Below, one piece after another: positions 1-6,463 of a DNA stretch of 36,345 nt. The notes beneath the pieces were generated by a model. That model searched no databases and was not told the origin of the DNA. It saw only the letters and a program-made list of their open reading frames with translations. The position numbers and the translations under genes are program-made. This stretch comes from Streptomyces sp. 8L. GTDB lineage: Bacteria; Actinomycetota; Actinomycetes; Streptomycetales; Streptomycetaceae. Numbering within the stretch: position 1 is the stretch's first letter; each line of letters starts with the position of its first letter. The DNA lies in the NCBI RefSeq assembly GCF_020176795.1, contig NZ_JAIUKE010000085.1:1-36345 (forward strand), written 5' to 3'.

Positions 1-46
1 GGCTGGGACTGCGGGACGGGGGACGGGGCCGGCGGGCGACGGCGCG

Positions 47-1330
47 TCAGGCCGAGCGGTACGCGGCTTCCAGCGCGGCGCGGACCCGGGCAGCGCTGGT
101 GCCCGGTGTGAAGGCGGTGCTGGTCGCGGTGATCAGCGGCTGGTTCGCGGTGGGCGGGACGTAGACGTCGGGCAGCACGACCTGGCTGACCCGGTCGCCG
201 AGCCGGGAGGCGGCCGCGACGAGCGGGAAGCGGGTGGCCAGGGCGGGTGACCTGACGGCCATGTCGCGCCCCGCCTCGGTGATGAACCGGGAGACGGTGT
301 CGGGCCGGTACATGAAGCGCAGGAACTTCTCCACCGCGTCGATCTTCCTGGTGCCGTTAGGACTGATCCAGAAGGCGATCAGGGTGTAGGTGCGCAGCGC
401 GGTGGGATGAGGCTGTACGGCGCCGGGGGCGAGCGGGAAGCCGCCCACGGTGGAGTGCTTCACCACCTGTGCGGGCACCTGGGCCAGGGCGGAGGACTCG
501 GCCGACTCCACGGCGGCCCGCCCGGTGTTGTACTGCGTGAACATCGAGTCGGATGTCAGCCCCTGGGCCTTGTCCGAGAACACACCGGCGTCGCGCAGGG
601 TGGTGAAGTACTCGATGCCCTCGCGGGCCCCGCGGGTGCTGAAGTCGCCCGTCGTGTAGGCGTGTACGGCCTCGTCGGCGGTCAGATAGGTCTGGATGAT
701 CTGTGCGAGCAGCTTCTGCCCGGTCCAGTCCTCGCCGCCGATGGTGACGGGCATGATGCCCCGGGCGCGCAGCTTGCGTGCGGCGCTGATCAGTTCGTCG
801 CTCGTGGTGGGCACGGCGCCGACGCCCGCGCGCTCCAGGAGCCGGGTGTTGTACGCGACGGGCCAGTTGGTGCCGAAGTACGGGAAGGCCCTCAGGCGGC
901 CCTTGGCGTCGGTCCACTCGCGCAGGGCCTCCGGCAGGATGCTTTTGCCGAGGCCCCAGTCGTCGAGGTAGGGCTTCACGTCCACGGTCGCGCCGACGTC
1001 GGTCCAGGCCAGCGTCTTGTCGTAGAGGTTGACCATGACGATGTCGGCCTCTTTGCGGGCCAGCCGGGACGTCTCGTAGACCTGTGCCAGGTCGTCGCCG
1101 TTGACGAGGTTCTTGACGGTGAGGCCGGGGTTCTCCCGGTGGAAGTCGGCCACGGCGGACAGATAGGTCTCGGAGCCGGCGGCGGTGGTGCCGAGCTGGG
1201 TGTGGACGACGAGGGTGTCGGGGCCCGCGCCGTCACCGGCGAGAGCGGAGCCGCATCCGGTCAGGGACGGCGCGAGCGCGCCGGCGGCGGCGAGGCCTGA
1301 GCCTGCGGCGAGGAAACGGCGTCGGCTCAT
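47..1330 (-). CDS. ABC transporter extracellular solute-binding lipoprotein (sugar type)
   Basis: Family 1-type solute-binding protein of 427 residues that should capture a carbohydrate outside the cell and hand it to an ABC permease. The chosen ATG at 1330 gives SRRRFLAAG, a twin-arginine signal, followed by a hydrophobic stretch and a lipobox LTGC with Cys26, so a Tat-exported lipoprotein is likely. The frame is open further upstream to 1573, but those residues are compositionally odd and would bury the signal peptide. The mature part has the usual features of the family (DIVMVNLYDKTLAW, FPYFGTNWPVAYNTRLLERAGV, GEDWTGQKLL, a FLRFMYRPDTVSRFITEAG region). The gene ends at the left edge, so its permeases would be outside the window. 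Substrate is not readable from the sequence; the GH20 gene 8 kb away hints at amino sugars only weakly. Confidence 0.88.
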   Translation of the reverse strand: MSRRRFLAAGSGLAAAGALAPSLTGCGSALAGDGAGPDTLVVHTQLGTTAAGSETYLSAVADFHRENPGLTVKNLVNGDDLAQVYETSRLARKEADIVMVNLYDKTLAWTDVGATVDVKPYLDDWGLGKSILPEALREWTDAKGRLRAFPYFGTNWPVAYNTRLLERAGVGAVPTTSDELISAARKLRARGIMPVTIGGEDWTGQKLLAQIIQTYLTADEAVHAYTTGDFSTRGAREGIEYFTTLRDAGVFSDKAQGLTSDSMFTQYNTGRAAVESAESSALAQVPAQVVKHSTVGGFPLAPGAVQPHPTALRTYTLIAFWISPNGTRKIDAVEKFLRFMYRPDTVSRFITEAGRDMAVRSPALATRFPLVAAASRLGDRVSQVVLPDVYVPPTANQPLITATSTAFTPGTSAARVRAALEAAYRSA

Positions 1331-1411
1331 CGTTGGGCGCACGGCGGAACGCCTCCAGCCAGGGGAAGAAGGGGACGGACGGTGGGGAGTGCAGCGGTGG
1401 AGCGCCTCGTG

Positions 1412-1423
1412 ATTAATCGATAT
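1412..1423. promoter_or_regulatory. possible operator (LacI-like AT-rich palindrome) upstream of the binding-protein gene
   Basis: ATTAATCGATAT is an AT-rich imperfect palindrome centred on ATCGAT in otherwise very GC-rich DNA, 82 bases upstream of the start at 1330. LacI-family operators of sugar ABC operons in actinomycetes are often short palindromes with a central CG. No regulator gene is in the window, so this is a suggestion only. Confidence 0.3.
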
Positions 1424-1638
1424 ACCTGCGAGGTGGCTGCACACTACGGCGCGTCTTCGAGGCCGGTCAACCCCCTGGAGCGGCACGTCCCCGGGCGCGG
1501 GACCCCTCCCCCGGGCGCGGCACGTCCCCGGTCGCCGGACGTCCCCTGGCGCCCACCGCTCCACGGACGGCACGACGGGGGGTCGGACAGCACGACGACG
1601 GGGGGCGGAGTGGGTTCCGGCCCCCGTCGGGGTGGTTC

Positions 1639-1665
1639 ACGGGCCGCGATGGTGCGGCGGCCCGT
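1639..1665 (-). terminator. hairpin downstream of the alcohol dehydrogenase gene
   Basis: Perfect 9-base inverted repeat ACGGGCCGC / GCGGCCCGT separated by 9 bases, beginning about 60 bases past the stop at 1725. There is no T-tract, as is common for actinomycete terminators. Confidence 0.5.
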
Positions 1666-1724
1666 GCGTCGCCAGGCGTGTCAGCGGGCCCGGCGTCTCA
1701 GATGGTGGCGGTGTCGGTGGCGCC

Positions 1725-2774
1725 TCAGATCGTGGCGGTGTCGATCACGAAGCGGTAGCGCACATCGCTGTTCAGGACCCGCTCGTACGCCTCGTTGATC
1801 TGGTCCCCGCGGATCACCTCGATCTCGGCGCCGAGGCCGTGCCCGGCGCAGAAGTCCAGCATCTCCTGCGTCTCCTGGATGCCTCCGATGGCCGAGCCCG
1901 CCAGCGTCTTGCGGCCTCCGATCAGCGAGAACATGTTGACCGTATTCGGCTCCTCGGGCGCTCCGACGTTGACGAACGCGCCGTCGACCTTCAGCAGGCG
2001 CAGGTACGCGTCCATCGGCAGCGGCGCGGAGACCGTCGACAGGATGACGTCGAAGCCGGCGCGCAGCTCGGTGAAGGTGGCCTCGTCGCCGGTCGCGTAG
2101 TAGTGGTCGGCGCCGAGCCGCAGACCGTCGTCCTTCTTGCGCAGCGACTGGCTGAGGACGGTCACCTCGGCGCCCATGGCGTGGGCGAGCTTGACGGCCA
2201 TGTGGCCGAGGCCGCCGAGGCCGATCACCGCGACCTTCTTGCCGGGGCCCGCGTTCCAGTGCCGGAGCGGGGAGTACGTGGTGATGCCGGCGCACAGCAG
2301 CGGCGCGGCCACGTCGAGGGAGAGGCCGTCGGGGATGCGCAGGACGTAGTTCTCGTCGGCCACGATCTGCCGCGAGTACCCGCCGTAGGTCGGGTCGCCG
2401 TTCTTGTCCCGGCCGTTGTACGTCGGCACGTTGCCCCGGACGCAGTACTGCTCCAGCCCCTGCCGGCAGTACTCGCACTCGCGGCAGGAGTCGACGAAGC
2501 AGCCGATGCCCACGCGGTCGCCCACGGAGTGGCGGGTCACGCCGGAGCCGACCTCGGTGACCACACCGGCTATCTCATGGCCGGGGACCATCGGGAAGAT
2601 CGCCTCGCCCCAGCCCTCCCGGGCCTGGTGGATGTCGGAGTGGCAGATGCCGGCGAACTTGATGTCGATCAGGACGTCGTGCTCGCCGACCGGGCGCCGC
2701 TCGATGGTGGTGCGCTCCAGCGGGGCCTTGGAGGAGGGCGCAGCGTAGGCGGGTACGGCCGTAAGGCTGGTCAT
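1725..2774 (-). CDS. zinc-dependent NAD(P) alcohol dehydrogenase (cinnamyl-alcohol/YahK type)
   Basis: Cytosolic medium-chain dehydrogenase of 349 residues expected to interconvert aldehydes and primary alcohols with NAD(P)H. Catalytic zinc ligands fit Cys44 (GICHSDIH), His66-Glu67 (PGHEIAGVV) and Cys161 ([12 protein letters not shown]). The structural zinc lobe has Cys97, Cys100, Cys103 and Cys111. The Rossmann motif GLGGLG is at 185-190, followed by [12 protein letters not shown]. Length and motif order match the cinnamyl-alcohol-dehydrogenase/YahK branch, whose members reduce many aldehydes and often serve in detoxification. The ATG at 2774 is followed directly by a normal N-terminus. It is transcribed away from an XRE-family regulator across a 362-base gap, a layout that suggests local control. 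The physiological substrate cannot be told. Confidence 0.93.
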   Translation of the reverse strand: MTSLTAVPAYAAPSSKAPLERTTIERRPVGEHDVLIDIKFAGICHSDIHQAREGWGEAIFPMVPGHEIAGVVTEVGSGVTRHSVGDRVGIGCFVDSCRECEYCRQGLEQYCVRGNVPTYNGRDKNGDPTYGGYSRQIVADENYVLRIPDGLSLDVAAPLLCAGITTYSPLRHWNAGPGKKVAVIGLGGLGHMAVKLAHAMGAEVTVLSQSLRKKDDGLRLGADHYYATGDEATFTELRAGFDVILSTVSAPLPMDAYLRLLKVDGAFVNVGAPEEPNTVNMFSLIGGRKTLAGSAIGGIQETQEMLDFCAGHGLGAEIEVIRGDQINEAYERVLNSDVRYRFVIDTATI

Positions 2775-3136
2775 GCCTGGGTTTCTCCAGAATATCGGGG
2801 GTGTGTCATGCGAGATGTCGATGACAGGTCCCCACTGTGCCCGCTCCTCGGTGCGCCACCCAGACCACGCTTCTGCGTACGTTCCGTGTGCGTACCACCA
2901 GCGGGCGCAGGCTCAGCGGCGCGGGCCGGGAATACGGCGGTCAGGGCGGCTCCGGGAACCCGGACACGCCGCTGACCGGCGCGTAGTCCCGATGGCCCGG
3001 TGTGCTTCCTCACGTCCCTCGGGCCTCGGCAACACCCCGAGCGTGCCCGCGCGGCTCGTCCGGGGCACACGCTCCGTGGCTGCCGGCCGGCCTCCGTGCC
3101 TACGCTCGCGGTGTGCGTGCCGCCATACTGGGACGT
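2775..3136. promoter_or_regulatory. divergent promoter region between dehydrogenase and XRE regulator
   Basis: No gene seen. The 362 bases must hold promoters for both divergent genes. A TACGCT hexamer at 3101-3106 lies seven bases before an in-frame GTG at 3113, the spacing expected of a -10 box feeding a leaderless message for the regulator. I found no clear palindromic operator. Confidence 0.45.
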
Positions 3137-4030
3137 ATGACCGACCAGTCCGAGCCCCGCTCCGTCGACCGCAAGGGCGAGCTGACCGAGTTCCTGCACA
3201 CCCGGCGCGCCCGCCTCAAGCCCGTCGACGTGGGCCTGCCCGACGTGGGCCGGCGCCGCAGGGTGCCGGGGCTGCGCCGGGAGGAGCTGGCCCAGCTCGC
3301 GGGGGTCTCCGTGGCGTACTACACACGGCTCGAACAGGGCAACGCGCAGAACGTCTCGGCGGACGTGCTGGACGCCATCGCACGGGCCCTGCGGCTGACC
3401 GACGCCGAGACACACCATCTGATGCACCTGTCGAAGCCGAAGCGGCAGAGCAAGAGGAAGGCGGCGGCGCGCCCCCAGGCGCTGCGGCCCGCCCTCGGCG
3501 GCCTGCTGGAGTCGATGGAGCTGGTGCCCGCGTACGTGCTGGGCCACCGCACGGACATCCTCGCGTGGAATCGGCTGGCAGCTGCGGTCTTCCACGACTT
3601 CGGCGCCGTCCCCGAGAAGCACCGCAACTACGCGCGTCTCGTCTTCCTCGATCCGACGATGCGGACGCTGTACGCGGACTGGGAGATCAAGGCCGCGGAG
3701 ACGGCGAGCGCGCTGCGCATGTACGCGGGCTACTGCGCCGACGATCCGGAGCTCTCCGCGCTCGTCGGTGAGCTGTCGGTCAAGAGCGAGGACTTCCGGC
3801 GGCTCTGGGCGGCCCACGAGGTACGTGAGAAGGCGCACGGCTCCAAAAGGCTGAGCCATCCGCTGGTCGGCGAGATGGAGTTGTCGTACGAGTCGCTGAA
3901 GCTGCCGGACGACGCGGAGCAGACGCTGCTGCTCTTCCACGCGGAACCGGGCTCGAAGTCGGCCGAGTCCCTGCGCCTGCTGGCCAGTTGGGGCGCGGAC
4001 GCGTCGCACTCCGACGTGGTCCCGGGCTGA
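3137..4030 (+). CDS. XRE-family transcriptional regulator with MmyB-like ligand-binding domain
   Basis: DNA-binding regulator of 297 residues. An N-terminal Cro/C1-type helix-turn-helix occupies roughly residues 15-90 (RRVPGLRREELAQLAGVSVAYYTRLEQG is the recognition core), and the remainder (LVPAYVLGHRTDILAWNRLAAAVFHDFG, then YARLVFLDPTMRTLYADWE) is the PAS-like MmyB ligand-binding domain common in actinomycetes. Members pair with, and usually control, a divergently transcribed oxidoreductase gene, and the zinc alcohol dehydrogenase sits in that position here. I chose the ATG at 3137; an in-frame GTG at 3113, close behind a TACGCT hexamer, is an alternative leaderless start adding eight residues (VRAAILGR). 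The effector is unknown. Confidence 0.9.
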   Translation: MTDQSEPRSVDRKGELTEFLHTRRARLKPVDVGLPDVGRRRRVPGLRREELAQLAGVSVAYYTRLEQGNAQNVSADVLDAIARALRLTDAETHHLMHLSKPKRQSKRKAAARPQALRPALGGLLESMELVPAYVLGHRTDILAWNRLAAAVFHDFGAVPEKHRNYARLVFLDPTMRTLYADWEIKAAETASALRMYAGYCADDPELSALVGELSVKSEDFRRLWAAHEVREKAHGSKRLSHPLVGEMELSYESLKLPDDAEQTLLLFHAEPGSKSAESLRLLASWGADASHSDVVPG

Positions 4031-4382
4031 CGCGCACCGGCCGGTGCCCAGGCGGGCGCGGGGCCCTGGAGGTCCGGCGGCCGGCGTGGGACCGCACGGC
4101 CGAACGGGGCGGGTCGCGAGGAGGCGCGCGGCAGCGCCCCACCCGGCCGCACCCGAGGCGCGCGCGGCCGGACACAGCGCGCGGCCGGACACGCCATCCG
4201 GCTCAGGACAGGCTCCCCTTGACGGCGGTCCTGGCCGGGAGAGATATTCGCCACCTGCCCGTTCTGTACCGGATCGGGTCGTCCACACGAGCAGACCCCG
4301 CCGCACAGCGGCGGGACACGCGCAGACCGCGGTACATGCGCGACACGAGCGGCTCTCCCGGCAGGCGAGGAGACGGAGTGAC
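4031..4382. other. intergenic region after XRE regulator
   Basis: No gene I can support. The sequence is very GC-rich, with a less GC-rich patch around 4240-4290 that could carry the promoter for the downstream permease operon. Confidence 0.45.
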
Positions 4383-4820
4383 ATGGCGCGAAACGGCTGC
4401 GTCGGGGGCCGCCGTGCGGTGCGCTCCGGGTCCGGCGTGCTGATCGTGGCCCGCGGCGTCGCGGGGCGGCCCGCGTACCCGGGCGGCGCGCCGTATGGCG
4501 GGCGGGGCCGCCGGGGCGCGGGGACGGTCGTCATGTCCACCACGGCGGTGCGGGGTGCGATCACCCGGACGGACGGCACCCGGCTCCCGGGGACGTCGAG
4601 CGCGGAGAGCGGCCCCGTCACAGACGGCCGCCCCGGGGCCCTGGCCGCACCCGAGGTGCGGCGGCCCGTCGAGCACATGGTGCCCGGCCTCTCGCTCGCC
4701 ATACGCGGTTCCCTCGCCACCCGCGCCTCTCTTGCCATCCGCGCCTCCCGCGGGCGCACCCCAGGTCAGAGCCCGCAGGACGGGCCGTGGGGCCCGACGG
4801 CCGAAGGAGTCCGTCCATGA
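4383..4820 (+). CDS. hypothetical small protein overlapping the permease start
   Basis: Tentative gene of 145 residues. It has an ATG at 4383 behind a good ribosome-binding sequence (GAGGAGACGGAG, ending four bases before the ATG), strong third-position GC, and a stop that overlaps the permease ATG at 4817 in the ATGA arrangement typical of coupled genes. Against it, I recognise no family, the sequence is rich in Arg, Gly and Ala, and an 18-base repeat near 4695-4748 produces a repetitive stretch (SLAIRGSLATRASLAIRAS). It could be a leader or lineage-specific protein, or chance in high-GC DNA. Confidence 0.3.
   Translation: MARNGCVGGRRAVRSGSGVLIVARGVAGRPAYPGGAPYGGRGRRGAGTVVMSTTAVRGAITRTDGTRLPGTSSAESGPVTDGRPGALAAPEVRRPVEHMVPGLSLAIRGSLATRASLAIRASRGRTPGQSPQDGPWGPTAEGVRP
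4695..4748 (+). repeat. three imperfect 18-base tandem repeats
   Basis: Units CTCGCCATACGCGGTTCC, CTCGCCACCCGCGCCTCT and CTTGCCATCCGCGCCTCC lie head to tail about 70 bases upstream of the permease start. They keep a triplet register, so they could sit in the putative small gene or act as a leader structure. Confidence 0.7.
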
Positions 4821-6463
4821 CACCAGCGCACACCGCCACCCCGGCCGAGGAGCCCTCCGGCTCGGGAAGTCCGAGGCCCTCGGCGCCCGCGGTCGAGCGG
4901 AACGGCGTCAACCCGGTCCCCGAATCCGAGCGCCACGGCACACCACGCGGCCTGTTCGGGGTGTGGTTCTCCTGGAACGTGTCCATCCTGGGCGTCAGCT
5001 ACGGCATCTTCGTCTACGGTGTCGGCCTGAGCGCCTGGCAGGCGATCCTCGCGGGGCTGCTCGGATACGCGCTGTCGTCGCTGCTGGTGGGCATCCTCGC
5101 GGTGGGGGGCCCGCGCACGGGGCTGCCGACGCTGACGCAGACCCGGATCGCCTTCGGGTTCCACGGCAACAAGTTCCCGACCTTCTTCGCCTACCTCTCG
5201 AACGTCGGCTGGAAGGTCACCATCATCACGCTGGCCTCGACGACCGGGGCCAAACTCTTCGCCCGCCTGTGGCCCGGCCCGTTCGCGAACAGCAGCGGCC
5301 ACGAGACCACCGCCGGCGTGGTGATGTGGTACGTGGTCGTCCTCGGCGTCACGGTCACGATCGCGGTCTTCGGACACGAGGTGATCGTCAGGGTGGAGCG
5401 CTGGATCGCCTGGCTGACCTCGGTGATGACCATCGTGTTCATCATCCTGATCATCCCGCACATCCGGTGGGGCAGGATCGGCGGCGCTCCGAACGGGTCG
5501 TTCGCCGAGTTCATCGGCGGCACCGTCCTCGCCATGACGCTGGTGGGGCTCGGATTCCTGAACTACGGCGGGGACTTCGCCCGCTATCTGCCGCGCCGCA
5601 CCCCGGCGCGCGGTGTGATCGGCTGGACGGCCGGGGGCATCACACTCCCGGTGGCGGTCCTGCTGGTGCTGGGCGTCCTGCTGGCCTCCGGCGACGCGAA
5701 GCTGGGCGGTGCGGCGGCCGACGACCCGGTGGGTGCGCTCACGGCGCTGCTGCCGCTGTGGTTCTTCATCCCGTTCAGCATCGTCATCGTCATCTCGCTG
5801 GTCGCAGCCGCGATCACCGGTCTGTACTCGTCCGGGCTCGCGCTCCTCGCGCTCGGGGCGCCGGTCTCGCGGGCGGGCACCACGGTGATCAACATGGTCA
5901 TCATCTCGGCCGGCGCGTTCTACCTGCTCTTCGTCTCCGACTCCTTCCTCGCCACCTTCCAGGCGTTCCTGGCCCTGATCGCCGTCGTGATGGGCACGAT
6001 GGGCGGTATCCAGCTGCTGGACTTCGTCCGCCAGCGGCGCCTGGGCTGGCCGGTCGAGCTCGCCGAGCGGGCCGGGCGCGGCGGCAGGAACGGCCGGTGG
6101 ACCGCGCTTGTCTCGCTGGCCGTCGCGACCGTGATCGGCCTCGGGCTCGTCACGTCGTCCGACCCGAACATCGCGAAGGTCGTGGGCTTCCTCCTCACCG
6201 ACCAGCAGAAGAAGGGCGTCATCGGCACGACCAACGTCGGTGTGCTGATCGCGATGGGCGTCGGGGCGGCGCTGTACGCGATCCTGACCTTCGTCCTGAG
6301 GCTCGACCCCCGGGGGACCGGACCCGCCGGGCAGGACACCGGCGGCGGCGCCTCGGGACGGGCCGGGTCCCCGGGCCGCGGGCTCCCCTCCGGTGCCACC
6401 GCGGTACGCGCCCTCGGCGATCCGGACTCCACCCGGGCCGCCGGGGAGAGGGGGAAGCGGTGA
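4817..6463 (+). CDS. NCS1-family permease (cytosine/purine/allantoin type)
   Basis: Integral membrane symporter of 548 residues with about twelve predicted hydrophobic helices. The N-terminal part (GLFGVWFSWNVSILGVSYGI, then GYALSSLLVGILAVGGPRTGLPTLTQTRIAFG) and a NYGGDFARYLPRRTP loop are diagnostic of the nucleobase:cation symporter-1 (CodB/PucI) family, which carries cytosine, purines, uracil, allantoin, hydantoins or thiamine precursors. The ATG at 4817 follows GAAGGAG at a good distance; a longer frame upstream lacks a ribosome-binding site. Its stop overlaps the GTG of the next gene (GTGA at 6460-6463), so transporter and hydrolase are translated together and probably act on the same compound. 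The Gly/Arg/Ala-rich cytoplasmic tail (from about residue 500) is longer than usual. Confidence 0.93.
   Translation: MTPAHTATPAEEPSGSGSPRPSAPAVERNGVNPVPESERHGTPRGLFGVWFSWNVSILGVSYGIFVYGVGLSAWQAILAGLLGYALSSLLVGILAVGGPRTGLPTLTQTRIAFGFHGNKFPTFFAYLSNVGWKVTIITLASTTGAKLFARLWPGPFANSSGHETTAGVVMWYVVVLGVTVTIAVFGHEVIVRVERWIAWLTSVMTIVFIILIIPHIRWGRIGGAPNGSFAEFIGGTVLAMTLVGLGFLNYGGDFARYLPRRTPARGVIGWTAGGITLPVAVLLVLGVLLASGDAKLGGAAADDPVGALTALLPLWFFIPFSIVIVISLVAAAITGLYSSGLALLALGAPVSRAGTTVINMVIISAGAFYLLFVSDSFLATFQAFLALIAVVMGTMGGIQLLDFVRQRRLGWPVELAERAGRGGRNGRWTALVSLAVATVIGLGLVTSSDPNIAKVVGFLLTDQQKKGVIGTTNVGVLIAMGVGAALYAILTFVLRLDPRGTGPAGQDTGGGASGRAGSPGRGLPSGATAVRALGDPDSTRAAGERGKR

Larger units (their letters stand above)
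1331..1724. other. intergenic region between binding-protein and dehydrogenase genes
   Basis: No convincing gene. It holds the AT-rich palindrome near 1412, a G-tract/C-tract inverted repeat (GACGGGGG at 1597-1604 pairing with CCCCCGTC at 1621-1628), a second stronger hairpin at 1639-1665, and a loose repeat of 'cgggcgcgg...cacgtccccgg' around 1490-1530. Confidence 0.6.

Noticed and set aside
4495..6459. Apparent N-terminal extension of the glycoside hydrolase-like gene, open in the same frame through the permease
   Set aside because: It is the permease gene read out of frame; the GTG at 6460 with a ribosome-binding site and GTGA overlap is the real start.
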